A stretch of 23,542 nt of DNA from CAMCXT01 sp046302715 (GCA_046302715.1 JBKCHQ010000026.1:1-23542), one strand, 5' to 3'; shown: positions 14,624 to 23,342, counted from the stretch's first letter. Made by a program: numbers and translations. Notes: generated by a model from the letters alone, not told the origin.

Positions 14624-16846
14624 ATGATACACTCCAGGATTGTCCCCATACTCAGACGCATGACGGGTCTTATGAATATGCCCTTCCCGGAATTACAGGT
14701 GCAGCGTCTTGTTGACCGATTGGATAACAGAGGCAATTCACTGGAAACCGATTTAAACTCACTTCATGAGGCTGCCACCTTGTCGGGTATTTCGTTTATT
14801 CGGCAGGAGTTTACCGCCAAAGAGCTCGAGGAAGTGTTGGATTCATCAAATTTTCCAATTCTGGCCTTTGATAAGAATATACCCGTTGTGCTTTTCAGCG
14901 AAAAAGGAAAAATTGGAACGTGGAAATTCGACGATTCGGGAGAATTTGAGTTTTTTTATGATTCTTGTTCCGAAATGGCTGCCCAGCTGTCTGGTTTTAA
15001 GCAATTAAAGGCGGCTGTTGAGCAGAACCATGAGCCCGAAGAAGCTACGAATAACGCCTATGTTTTCACGCTTTGTCCGATAGCGCTTAATGCCATGGTA
15101 AGCAGCAATATCGCTGATAATTTGGAGGGAAATCACGAAGTTTTTACTCCGCTCAAACGATTTCTTCGCTTCGCAGCCTCCGAAAAAAGTAACATCTTTT
15201 ACATTTATGTGTATGCAACGCTCATTGGGCTCATTAACCTTTCTCTCCCACTTGGCATCCAGGCCATCATTGGCCGCATTTCGGGAGGATTGCTCTTTGA
15301 TGGCGTTATTGTACTTATAACATTTGTAATCCTTGGCATTGTGTTGTCGGGAGCTCTGCAACTCATGCAAATCTATTTGGTTGAGATTCTCCAGCGCAGA
15401 ATATTTACTAAAGCGGCATTTGAATTTGCCTTTCGCATTCCACGCATCCGCTCAGAAGCATTGTTAAAATATTATCCACCCGAGTTGATGAACCGCTTCT
15501 TTGATGTGATTACCCTTCAAAAAGGCTCTTCCAAAATCCTGCTCGACCTTACCACTTCTTTTCTGCAAATTCTATTCGGGCTTATTCTGCTCTCCTTTTA
15601 TCATCCATCGTTTATTCTGTTTGGAATATTTTTATTCAGTTTACTCATTGTCCTCTTTAGGTTTTCGGGAAAGAAAGCGCTGGAGTCATCGCTTAAAGAA
15701 TCAAGCAGTAAATACCGCATTGTTTCGTGGTTCGAAGACATGGCCCGAAACATCAATACGTTTAAAATTGCTGGGCATACCAATATGCCATTAGATTACA
15801 CCGATGGCCATGTGGACAATTACCTCAAAGCCCGCAAAAAACATTTCAGCCATTTGTTGAACCAATTTATTTATGTGCTGGTGTTTAAAATCCTTATTAC
15901 AGGCGGCACACTTATTATGGGTTGCATTTTGGTGGTGGAGCGCGAAATTACATTGGGACAATTTGTAGCCTCAGAAATCATTATTATTCTGGTAATTAAC
16001 GCTGTTGAAAAGCTCATATTCAGCATCGAAACAGTTTACGACGTGCTTACTGCGGTCGAAAAAATTGGACAGGTACACGATTTACCACTCGAAAAACAAC
16101 AAGGCATTCGTATCCAGCATCAATCAACAGGTAAGGGCCTTAACATCGAGGTGAAAGAGGTGTCGTATGCCTATTCAGAAACCTCGGGTGCCATTCTGCA
16201 TAATCTTAATTTTGAAATTCAGTCAGGCGAAAACGTTTGTATAACAGGCCTCAACGGCTCGGGTAAGCAAACATTGAGCAAATTGCTATCGGGAATCTTA
16301 ACTTCGTACACTGGATTGATTACGGTTAACGGTATTTCGCTGCGTAACATTCACCTTAACGACCTGCACGAATTAGTGTCGCTAAACCTTAGTGGTGATG
16401 AAATTTTTCAGGGCAGCGTTGAAGAAAACGTTCGACTAGGAAAACCGGGAATATCGCCCTCCGACGTTATTGAAGCCCTTCAAAAAGCAGGCATTGCAGA
16501 CTTTGTAAACACTTTGCCAGAGGGTATTTACACGCAGGTGATGCCTGGAGGAAAAGGATGGCCTGGTTCTGCAGCACGTAAATTAATTTTGGCACGAAGT
16601 CTAGTAAAAAAACCCGCATTGCTGATTTTCCACGATCATTTCACCACTATAGGAAGAAAAGAAAAATCAGAACTCATCAACCGAATTTTTGATGACAACA
16701 AACAAACAACGATTATCGCAATTTCGTCTGACCCACTGGTAATGAATGCATGTTCGCGCTTAATCGTTCTGAAAAACGGTACAGTAGAAGCCTCCGGCGA
16801 TCCTCAAACCTTAATTAATAATCCGGCTTTGGCCGATCAATTTTAA
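14624..16846 (+). CDS. type I secretion-like ABC transporter with a degenerate ATPase domain
   Basis: 740 residues. The N-terminal domain (about 20-150; FPILAFDKNIPVVLFSEKG, 77-95) resembles the inactive C39-peptidase-like domain of HlyB-type transporters, without a catalytic Cys. The membrane domain (about 180-485) has helices such as 193-219, 226-252 and 310-345. The ATPase domain (about 505-735) keeps Walker A GLNGSGKQT (542-550), but key positions are changed compared with the intact exporter at 12712-14517: Q-loop Gln is Ser590, LSGGQ is WPGSA (646-650), the Walker B Asp is His670, the catalytic Glu is Asp671, the D-loop SSLD is TTIG (674-677), and the H-loop His is Ser701. ATP binding is possible; normal hydrolysis is doubtful. 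The frame is intact and the gene leads a tight operon with HlyD- and TolC-type genes (2 bp gap, then 4 bp overlap), so it is not a decaying pseudogene. Confidence 0.9.
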   Translation: MIHSRIVPILRRMTGLMNMPFPELQVQRLVDRLDNRGNSLETDLNSLHEAATLSGISFIRQEFTAKELEEVLDSSNFPILAFDKNIPVVLFSEKGKIGTWKFDDSGEFEFFYDSCSEMAAQLSGFKQLKAAVEQNHEPEEATNNAYVFTLCPIALNAMVSSNIADNLEGNHEVFTPLKRFLRFAASEKSNIFYIYVYATLIGLINLSLPLGIQAIIGRISGGLLFDGVIVLITFVILGIVLSGALQLMQIYLVEILQRRIFTKAAFEFAFRIPRIRSEALLKYYPPELMNRFFDVITLQKGSSKILLDLTTSFLQILFGLILLSFYHPSFILFGIFLFSLLIVLFRFSGKKALESSLKESSSKYRIVSWFEDMARNINTFKIAGHTNMPLDYTDGHVDNYLKARKKHFSHLLNQFIYVLVFKILITGGTLIMGCILVVEREITLGQFVASEIIIILVINAVEKLIFSIETVYDVLTAVEKIGQVHDLPLEKQQGIRIQHQSTGKGLNIEVKEVSYAYSETSGAILHNLNFEIQSGENVCITGLNGSGKQTLSKLLSGILTSYTGLITVNGISLRNIHLNDLHELVSLNLSGDEIFQGSVEENVRLGKPGISPSDVIEALQKAGIADFVNTLPEGIYTQVMPGGKGWPGSAARKLILARSLVKKPALLIFHDHFTTIGRKEKSELINRIFDDNKQTTIIAISSDPLVMNACSRLIVLKNGTVEASGDPQTLINNPALADQF

Positions 16847-16848
16847 TT

Positions 16849-18192
16849 ATGCTGAATATATCTCCAGAATCGGTGGATAAAGAATTGGGTAAAGAAAAAG
16901 TGTACTCCATTCGTTTGGTGAATACTCCACGAAACGGCCGTGTTTTTACTTGGTGGCTCCTCGGCATTTTAGGACTCCTTATTATTTTGTTATTTTTTCC
17001 TTGGCAACAAAATGTAGATGGTAAAGGCCAACTCACTGCACTCGCTCCAAAAGACCGACCACAAACCATTCAAAGTCCAATAGCAGGAAGAATAGACCAG
17101 TGGTTTGTACGCGAAGGGCAATTTGTAAAGAAAGGTGATACCATCATGGTGTTATCAGAGATTAAGGAAAAATTCCTCGACCCTGATCTCGTACCACGCC
17201 TCCGTCAGCAAGTAAGTTCAAAAGAAAATGCCATTAACAGCACCATGGAAAAAGCCGGTGCGCTGGGACGGCAAATTGATGCACTTAACAGCGGCCTTTC
17301 GCTTAAACTAAAACAAGCAGAAAACAAGGTCATACAGGCTAAATTAAAGGTTCGCTCCGACTCTATTGACCTCAGAGCCGAACGCGCTCAATTTTCGATT
17401 GCAGACACTCAGCTAACGCTAGGTAAAAATCTTTTTAATAAAGGATTTATCTCCTTATTGGAATACCAAAAACGACAGGAAAAATTTCAGCAGTCCACTG
17501 CAAAGCTTATTAGTCAAGAAAACAAGCTGCTCGACTCTAAAAATTCGCTCATTAATGCACAAATTGAGCTTAATGCCATCAGAGCCGATTACATGGAAAA
17601 AACGTCAAAAGCCGAAAGCGACCGTAATTCTACTTTAGCCTATGTTGCCGAAGCCGAAGGCGATTTGGCGAAGCTCGAAAACGAGTACTCCTCTATGTTG
17701 CTTCGAAATAACTTTTATACCATTAGAGCCCCTCAGGATGGATACATTGTTAAAGCCGTAAGAGTGGGCATTGGAGAAAATATTAAGGAAGGAGAATCGG
17801 TGGTAACGATCGCTCCCGCTAAACCTCAGTTGGCAGTTGAAATGTATATACGCGCCATGGATCTTCCACTTATACGATCGGGCGACAAGGTTAGGGTTCA
17901 GTTTGATGGCTATCCCGCTATAGTTTTTAGCGGTTGGCCAAACGTTAGCGTCGGAACATTTGGAGGTATTGTGAGCAACATCGACGCCGTGGAAAGCGAG
18001 AACGGTCTCTTTAGGGTTTTGGTAAGTCCCGATCCCAAAGATGATAAATGGCCCGAACAGATTAAAATGGGCAGCGGTGTTTATGCCTGGGCCATGCTTC
18101 AAAATGTGCCAATATGGTATGAGATATGGCGGCAGTTAAACGGATTTCCTCCCAATATTGTAAGTGATTCGGCACCGAAAAAAAGCAAATGA
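16849..18192 (+). CDS. HlyD-family periplasmic adaptor (membrane fusion protein)
   Basis: 447 residues. A short cytoplasmic tail is followed by one membrane helix (about 33-52, TWWLLGILGLLIILLFF), typical of type I secretion adaptors rather than lipid-anchored efflux adaptors. A lipoyl half-domain (about 70-104, SPIAGRIDQWFVREGQFVKKGD), a long coiled-coil hairpin (about 115-290) and the second lipoyl half (IRAPQDGYIVKAVRVGIGENIKEGE) lead to a beta-barrel domain (SGDKVRVQFDGYPAI). It would bridge the inner-membrane ABC subunit and the TolC-type channel. It starts 2 bp after the ABC gene and overlaps the TolC-type gene by 4 bp (ATGA), which strongly supports one co-translated complex. Confidence 0.94.
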   Translation: MLNISPESVDKELGKEKVYSIRLVNTPRNGRVFTWWLLGILGLLIILLFFPWQQNVDGKGQLTALAPKDRPQTIQSPIAGRIDQWFVREGQFVKKGDTIMVLSEIKEKFLDPDLVPRLRQQVSSKENAINSTMEKAGALGRQIDALNSGLSLKLKQAENKVIQAKLKVRSDSIDLRAERAQFSIADTQLTLGKNLFNKGFISLLEYQKRQEKFQQSTAKLISQENKLLDSKNSLINAQIELNAIRADYMEKTSKAESDRNSTLAYVAEAEGDLAKLENEYSSMLLRNNFYTIRAPQDGYIVKAVRVGIGENIKEGESVVTIAPAKPQLAVEMYIRAMDLPLIRSGDKVRVQFDGYPAIVFSGWPNVSVGTFGGIVSNIDAVESENGLFRVLVSPDPKDDKWPEQIKMGSGVYAWAMLQNVPIWYEIWRQLNGFPPNIVSDSAPKKSK

Positions 18193-19592
18193 GAATACGC
18201 CTAGGCTTCATTTTACTTCAATTTCTAATGTTTGTGCTGCCCGCCGCGGCGCAACGAAGCATGGGCCCCAATGAGTTTATGGCTTTGGTGCAGAAAAATC
18301 ACCCCATTGCCATACAGGCAAAATTAACCCTCGATAAAGCCAATGCCGAACTTATGGCGGCTCGTGGTGCTTTCGATCCTAAAGCCAATACTGCCTTTTC
18401 AGAAAAACAATTTAATAACACTACGTATTGGAACACATTAGATTCGTATTTAAAATTACCCGCCTGGATTGGTGAATTTAAAGGAGGATATGAACGCAGC
18501 GGTGGTAAATACCTCAACCCAGAAGATGTTGTGGACGAAGGTGGATTATATTATGCCTCTTACACCTTGCCCCTTGGAGCTGGTTTGTTTTTCGACGAGC
18601 GGAGAAATGCGCTTAAACAGGCCAAAGTTTATGTTACCATGTCGGAAGCCGAGCAGCGTGCTATGCTCAACAAACTCATGTATAAAGCACTTGGCGATTA
18701 CTGGAACTGGTATTATACAAAGCGCCAGCTCCAGTTTGTTAACGAAGGCCTGCGACTTGCAGAGGTTCGATTTGAGGCCATTCGCGAATTGTATATAAAC
18801 GGATCACTTTCGGCACTCGATACCCTTGAAGCATACGGCAATTTATTAAGCCGCCGCAACCAGTTAAATCAAGCTTTGGCAGAGGAACAAAATGCCTTGC
18901 TCGCAGTGAATGCGCATATTTGGAACAACGACCAGGAACCTGCCGAGCTCGAAGCCGATATATTACCAACCATGCCAGAGGCGGATGTGCTTTTCAGAAA
19001 ACGTCCGCTCAAAGACAGTTTGTATATTTTAGCAGCCACCCAGCATCCCGATATTATTAAACTTGAGGGCAGCATACGCCAGATGGAATTTGAAAAAAAG
19101 TTCCGCACTGAGATGTTAAAGCCACAAGTTAATATTTCGTACAATTTTTTGAGAGGAACCCTAAATAATAGCGATGCGGGCGATTTACTTTTTTTAAACA
19201 ACTATAAATTCGGCTTAGATGCTTCGATGCCACTATTTCTTAGAAAAGAACGAGGTAAACTGCGCAGTACTAAAATTATGCTCAACTGGCGGCAGCTAGA
19301 TTTAACTCAAAACACCCGTAACATTCGCATTGGTATTGATTCGCGCTGGAACGAACTAAACAATTTTTATTCGCAGTTGCAAAACCAACGTGCTGTTGAA
19401 CAGGCTACACGAGCACTAACTGAAGGCGAACAAACTCGTTTTTTAAACGGCGAAAGTTCTGTGTTTTTAGTGAATACTCGCGAAACCAACCTTGTTAATG
19501 CCGGATTAAAACTGGCAGAACTCGAAATGAAATTTGCCAAATCTATCGCATATCTATATTTTGAATCTGGAATTTATCTATATTCATACTGA
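18189..19592 (+). CDS. TolC-family outer membrane channel of the type I secretion-like complex
   Basis: 467 residues. It has a signal peptide (residues 1-21, ending AAAQ) and two outer-membrane-efflux repeats: helix-rich regions at about 25-240 (QKNHPIAIQAKLTLDKANAELMAARGAFDP in outline, positions 35-64) and about 275-455, each with a beta-strand section (YYASYTLPLG and FGLDASMPLFLRKERG). FDPK and PLGAG motifs are common in Bacteroidota TolC-like proteins. It forms the trimeric exit duct. The ATG lies within the TGA overlap with the adaptor gene. The protein ends in YLYFESGIYLYSY, aromatic and short, as in related proteins. A GNAT gene follows after 14 bp. Confidence 0.93.
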   Translation: MRIRLGFILLQFLMFVLPAAAQRSMGPNEFMALVQKNHPIAIQAKLTLDKANAELMAARGAFDPKANTAFSEKQFNNTTYWNTLDSYLKLPAWIGEFKGGYERSGGKYLNPEDVVDEGGLYYASYTLPLGAGLFFDERRNALKQAKVYVTMSEAEQRAMLNKLMYKALGDYWNWYYTKRQLQFVNEGLRLAEVRFEAIRELYINGSLSALDTLEAYGNLLSRRNQLNQALAEEQNALLAVNAHIWNNDQEPAELEADILPTMPEADVLFRKRPLKDSLYILAATQHPDIIKLEGSIRQMEFEKKFRTEMLKPQVNISYNFLRGTLNNSDAGDLLFLNNYKFGLDASMPLFLRKERGKLRSTKIMLNWRQLDLTQNTRNIRIGIDSRWNELNNFYSQLQNQRAVEQATRALTEGEQTRFLNGESSVFLVNTRETNLVNAGLKLAELEMKFAKSIAYLYFESGIYLYSY

Positions 19593-19606
19593 TTAAGATA
19601 ACGTTT

Positions 19607-20053
19607 ATGCCACAGTGGAAAATCATTCAACCTCAACATCCCACGCATTGGGAGCAGTTGATGAAACTCCGTTTTAAAGTGCTACGCGAGCCCTGGAATC
19701 AACCCGAAGGATCTGAACGTAGCGATGACGATAGTGAATCGAAACACAGCGCCATACTCGACGATACCAATACCATTATTGCAACAGCCCGAATTAATCG
19801 CATCTCCGAAAAACAGGCTCAAATTCGGTTTATGGCCGTTGATCCAAGTTGGCAGGGCAAAGGGCTTGGTCAAGCGATACTACGATTTACCGAAGGCTTG
19901 GGGCGCAGAAATTATCGGGGTATAGAGCAATACGTGCTACATGCCCGCGAACACGCTATTACATTCTACGAAAAAAACGGTTACCAATTGGTGGAACCTT
20001 CTTACCTGCTTTTCGGAAGTATTCAACATTATCTGATGATTAAAGCAGTTTAA
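19607..20053 (+). CDS. GNAT-family N-acetyltransferase
   Basis: 148 residues, one GNAT domain. The acetyl-CoA loop is clear: RFMAVDPSWQGKGLGQAIL (74-92), with Q83-G-K-G-L-G88. A C-terminal AREHAITFYEKNGYQLVEP segment matches motif B (strand and helix before the last beta strands). The N-terminal LRFKVLREPWNQPEG resembles the start of ElaA-like and related small GNAT proteins. It transfers an acetyl group from acetyl-CoA to an amine; the substrate is unknown. It begins 14 bp after the TolC-type gene on the same strand without a terminator in between, so it may be co-transcribed with the secretion operon. It lacks the look of RTX-toxin acyltransferases (HlyC), so toxin activation is not suggested by sequence. 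Confidence 0.92.
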   Translation: MPQWKIIQPQHPTHWEQLMKLRFKVLREPWNQPEGSERSDDDSESKHSAILDDTNTIIATARINRISEKQAQIRFMAVDPSWQGKGLGQAILRFTEGLGRRNYRGIEQYVLHAREHAITFYEKNGYQLVEPSYLLFGSIQHYLMIKAV

Positions 20054-20125
20054 GATTTTTTTATTTTAAATTAAACTCTTTCCAAAAAATTTGCTCTCTT
20101 TGTTACATCAATAAAACTTAAAACT

Positions 20126-20533
20126 ATGAAAGCGTATTTTGTTGCCATCTGTTTAAGCGCCTTTGCGCTCTCGGCTGCTGCTCAGCAGGTTGAAAAACAA
20201 GCCCCCTCCCCCCAAAGCGTTAGCGTAAAGAAGTCAAATTTAACACCAGAAGAACGTGCCGTACGACAACTTAGAAAAATGTCGGGTCCGGCAATGTTAA
20301 AAAAAGAACAAATGGAGCCCGTTAAAGCGGTTCTTTTGGCACGTGAACAAGAAAAAGAGCGCATAAAAAATGAAGCAATTCCAAATAAAAAAGCGCTTAA
20401 GGAACTTAATGAAAAATCGGAAGCTCAACTCAAATCTATCTTAAGCGAAGAGCAATGGAAAAGCTGGGAAAAATGGCGTGAAGAACAAAAGGCAAAACGC
20501 AAAGACACCCCCACTAACGACGAACAAGACTAA
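20126..20533 (+). CDS. small secreted charged helical protein (Spy/CpxP-like in character)
   Basis: 135 residues. A signal peptide (residues 1-19, ending SAAAQ) is followed by a Lys/Glu/Gln-rich sequence that should be mostly helical: LTPEERAVRQLRKMSG (39-54), a basic/acidic middle (EQEKERIKNEAIPNKKALKELNEK) and ILSEEQWKSWEKWREEQKAK. The LTPEER and LSEEQWKSWEKWRE patterns are those of small Bacteroidota periplasmic proteins related in style to Spy/CpxP chaperones or DUF4890, but the exact family is not certain. The ATG at 20126 is preceded by TCTCTTTG (20095-20102), one base off TAnnTTTG. It lies 72 bp after the GNAT gene and 66 bp before the WG-repeat gene, all on one strand. A periplasmic stress or folding role is inference. 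Confidence 0.8.
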   Translation: MKAYFVAICLSAFALSAAAQQVEKQAPSPQSVSVKKSNLTPEERAVRQLRKMSGPAMLKKEQMEPVKAVLLAREQEKERIKNEAIPNKKALKELNEKSEAQLKSILSEEQWKSWEKWREEQKAKRKDTPTNDEQD

Positions 20534-20599
20534 GAGTTATTAACCGTGAGCTGAATATATCGGCAAAATTTGAAATTTTTGTTCGATTTTTGTAAGCAC

Positions 20600-22558
20600 A
20601 TGGCGATGATTTTTACTCGTAACGATTACATACTTTACTACCCGTTTAAAGTTACCCAACACCAGGGCTCTTTATACGGGTTTTTCATTTTAATTTTTAC
20701 CGCCTTTCTGCCAGCACTGCTTAATGCACAACTTCAAAAAATAAGAGTAGAGCGTATTGGACCCAACCAACAACCTTACGTGTACGAAGGCATGACCAAT
20801 GCACGTGGCGAAGTAGTAATTCCGGCAGTTTATGATTTTATCTGGGATTTTGGAAGCGATACCATTGCACTGGCACGACGTCAAATTCAAAACGATCAAT
20901 CTGAAAGTGCTTTTATATACGAACTCATAACCAGCGGTGGATTTCAATATCTCGAATTTCCAGAAAACCTCATCCCCTCGCCTCCCTCCGAAAAAATTTA
21001 CAGAATTTACGATGCCTCGAAAGATTTATATGGCTTTTGGGACTTTACAGGGAAGGAAATCACACGTTTTCGATACTCCGATGCCCTCGATTTTTCAGAG
21101 GGTCTGGCAGCTGTACTCGATCCTTACAAGGGCTATTGGGGGTTTATCAATACAAAAGGTGAAATTGAAATAAGAACCACTTTTGATGCTGCCTATCCCT
21201 TTTCAGAAGGCCATGCCGTAGTATATGATACCGACCGCTTTTATTATTGCGACAAAAAGGGGATGTTGAGTCCCATTAGCGGGCGATATTCCATGATTTA
21301 TCCTGTTAATGAAGGTAAATCGATAGTACTGCGCGATTCTTTGTACGGTATTATTGATACCAACGGAATCGAAATTCTAAAACCGCAATACCGTTTCATT
21401 GACAACTTTTTGAACGGACGAGCCGTGTTTATGAAGGATAATAAACTGGGCATGCTCGACGAAAAAGGGAATGTAGTGATTGAAAACCGATTTGAAGAAA
21501 TATATCGTTTCGATCAAGAGCATTATCTGATTGTATTAAACGGTATGATGGGGCTCATTAGTCTAACCGGCGAAACGGTAATTCCGGCACGATATTCTGA
21601 AATTGGCTTTTTTAGTGAGGGCCTGGCTCCTGTAAAACTGGCTGGAAAATGGGGCTTTGTAGATCATACTGGTACGGAAATTATCCCATGTGCTTACGAA
21701 AGTGTTGAATCTGGATTTAAAGATGGTAAAGCCATTGTGCGACCGGCTGACCAGTGGTATCTGGTAAATAAATCCGACACCTTGGTTCTGCCCTCTTACG
21801 AAGAAATTCTTCCATTCTACGGTTATACTGCTGCGGTGCGCAAAAATAATGTGTGGGGATTTATAAATACTTTAGGCGAAGAAACCATCGAACCTCAGTT
21901 TACCGAACTTATTTTTTCAAAAGGAGGCCTCTGTTTTGGAGGAAAAACCTCCGATAATGGAGTCCTTAAATACGCATTAATTAACGTTTACGGCAAACAG
22001 GTTACGGAATCTAAATACATCGATATTGTTAGATTTACCGAGGGCTTTGCCGCTGTAAAAGACAGTTTGGGATGGGGGTTTATTGACGGAAACGGGATTG
22101 AAATTGCACGGCCTCAGTATAGTGAAGTACGCAACTTTTCTTCAGGGCGCGCCGCGGTTCGTAAAAACAAGAATTGGGCCTTTATAAATGCAAAGGGAAT
22201 CGAAACCATACCCATGTTTAATAAATTTCCAGATTTATCGGAAACCCTTGTTCAGCCAGCTACATCAAAAGACTCTGTAAATGCCATACGTGAAGTTTTT
22301 CCGCTTTACTTGATGGAGGTTGTAGGCGATTTTGAGGGTTCCTGGGCCACGGTTGAAGACCTTACCATGGCAAACGATGGGCATATCGGTTTGTGCATAA
22401 ATAAAACCGGAAAAATCAATGTACAAACAGCGTGTATTCCTTTTCAGCGATATGCCGATGCCTTTTCATCTGATTTGGAAGCCAATAAGGCATTAACGAT
22501 ACTAAAACTCCCCGGAGCAACTTTAAAAATTGATATTCAAGGAAAAATTATTGAATAG
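20600..22558 (+). CDS. secreted WG-repeat protein
   Basis: 652 residues from ATG 20600; an in-frame TTG at 20570 and an ATG at 20606 are alternatives. A signal peptide-like stretch (LYGFFILIFTAFLPALLNAQ, about residues 25-44) precedes the mature protein. The body holds about 12 WG-type repeats of roughly 35 residues with the pattern WGFIN..G.E.I.P.Y....F.EG.A.V: clear ones read WGFINTKG, WGFVDHTG, WGFINTLG, WGFIDGNG, and degenerate ones YGIIDTNG, LGMLDEKG, MGLISLTG, WAFINAKG. The C-terminal 110 residues are repeat-free and not recognised. WG (KWG) repeats form beta-rich solenoid or propeller-like surfaces of unknown ligand and are common in Bacteroidota exported proteins. The stop is only 14 bp from the stop of the convergent response regulator gene, leaving no room for a normal terminator between them. 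Confidence 0.88.
   Translation: MAMIFTRNDYILYYPFKVTQHQGSLYGFFILIFTAFLPALLNAQLQKIRVERIGPNQQPYVYEGMTNARGEVVIPAVYDFIWDFGSDTIALARRQIQNDQSESAFIYELITSGGFQYLEFPENLIPSPPSEKIYRIYDASKDLYGFWDFTGKEITRFRYSDALDFSEGLAAVLDPYKGYWGFINTKGEIEIRTTFDAAYPFSEGHAVVYDTDRFYYCDKKGMLSPISGRYSMIYPVNEGKSIVLRDSLYGIIDTNGIEILKPQYRFIDNFLNGRAVFMKDNKLGMLDEKGNVVIENRFEEIYRFDQEHYLIVLNGMMGLISLTGETVIPARYSEIGFFSEGLAPVKLAGKWGFVDHTGTEIIPCAYESVESGFKDGKAIVRPADQWYLVNKSDTLVLPSYEEILPFYGYTAAVRKNNVWGFINTLGEETIEPQFTELIFSKGGLCFGGKTSDNGVLKYALINVYGKQVTESKYIDIVRFTEGFAAVKDSLGWGFIDGNGIEIARPQYSEVRNFSSGRAAVRKNKNWAFINAKGIETIPMFNKFPDLSETLVQPATSKDSVNAIREVFPLYLMEVVGDFEGSWATVEDLTMANDGHIGLCINKTGKINVQTACIPFQRYADAFSSDLEANKALTILKLPGATLKIDIQGKIIE
21029..22200 (+). 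repeat. tandem WG-repeat coding array (about 12 units of about 105 nt)
   Basis: Successive WGF[IV][ND]..G units in the protein recur about every 33-38 residues. At DNA level the copies are diverged, with no long identical blocks, so this is an old protein repeat rather than a recent tandem duplication. Confidence 0.75.
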
Positions 22559-22572
22559 CTCCAGCCATAACT

Positions 22573-23265
22573 TTACAACTCATCCATCTTTATCAAATTA
22601 TATTTTAAAGCATAGTGCATCAAGCCTATAGCATTTCTACTGCCCGTTTTTTCTAGTAAGGTAGATCTGTATTTTTTAATGGAGGAGGTACTTAAACTTA
22701 AATCATGGGCTATTTCCTCAATCGACAACTGTTTTACAGTTAAAAGCAAAACGCTCAATTCGTGCTCACTAAGTTGATTAAGAGGCAAATGAGGCAGTTT
22801 GGTTTCAATTATTGAGTTATTGGATAAAATATAACGTATTTCAGGGGTATAGTATTCGTTGCCGTCATAAACCATTTTTATAGCCCGTAAAAACTCCTCA
22901 ATTCGGCTGCTTTTGTATATAAACCCAGAAATTCCAAGCTTAAATGCCTCTTTTAACACACCTACATTTTCAAACTGAGTTAATATAATTACCTTCTGCA
23001 ATGGGAAATAACCGCGCAATAATTTTAGCGTTTCGATTCCACTGAAATGAGGCATTAGTATATCCAGAACTATCACATCAAACTCTTCACTGCTGAGCTT
23101 ATTTACGACGTCGCGGCCGTTCAACAAAACATCAATTTTTTCGAAGGCTTCTGTTACCATCAGCACCTCTTTTAATGCCTCATTAAATAAATTTTGATCG
23201 TCAATAATTAACAATTTAATCCGATCTTTTTGGGTATATAAATATTGTGTTCGAAGATTATTCAT
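22573..23265 (-). CDS. NarL/FixJ-type response regulator (receiver plus LuxR HTH), no kinase nearby
   Basis: 230 residues. The receiver domain (about 15-135) has the acidic pair Asp22-Asp23 (LLIIDDQ), the phosphoacceptor Asp68 (VIVLDILMP), Thr96 (VIILTQFE) and Lys118 (GFIYKSS). The C-terminal LuxR-type helix-turn-helix (about 160-225) shows LSEHELSVLLLTVKQLSIEE and HDLSLSTSSIKKYRSTLLEK, with the DNA-reading helix around residues 192-205. It is complete and should act as a phosphorylation-controlled transcription factor. No histidine kinase lies in the window, so its partner is elsewhere. It converges with the WG-repeat gene. Upstream of its start lies an AT-rich perfect inverted repeat (23317-23342) that could be its own or another regulator's binding site. 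No TAnnTTTG was found upstream. Confidence 0.95.
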   Translation of the reverse strand: MNNLRTQYLYTQKDRIKLLIIDDQNLFNEALKEVLMVTEAFEKIDVLLNGRDVVNKLSSEEFDVIVLDILMPHFSGIETLKLLRGYFPLQKVIILTQFENVGVLKEAFKLGISGFIYKSSRIEEFLRAIKMVYDGNEYYTPEIRYILSNNSIIETKLPHLPLNQLSEHELSVLLLTVKQLSIEEIAHDLSLSTSSIKKYRSTLLEKTGSRNAIGLMHYALKYNLIKMDEL

Positions 23266-23316
23266 TGATATTTAGCTAGGTAAGCAGATAATGATTGGTA
23301 TAAATTACGGCATTAA

Positions 23317-23342
23317 ATAATAAATACATAAGTATTTATTAT
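23317..23342. repeat. perfect 11-bp AT-rich inverted repeat upstream of the response regulator gene
   Basis: ATAATAAATAC (23317-23327) and GTATTTATTAT (23332-23342) are perfect reverse complements with a 4-nt spacer, 52 bp upstream of the response regulator ATG. It could be an operator or a weak hairpin ending an upstream minus-strand gene. There is no T-run on either side. Confidence 0.6.

Noticed and set aside
14624..16846. The idea that the degenerate ABC gene is a pseudogene
   Set aside because: The frame is full length, the membrane domain and Walker A are well kept, and the downstream partner genes are intact and tightly coupled.
17635..18102. A 155-codon minus-strand frame opposite the HlyD-type gene
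   Set aside because: The adaptor gene is complete and in an operon; the antisense frame is an accident of codon use.
20126..20533. The small charged protein as the cargo of the secretion system
   Set aside because: It has a standard Sec signal peptide and no double-Gly leader or RTX repeats, so type I export is not indicated.
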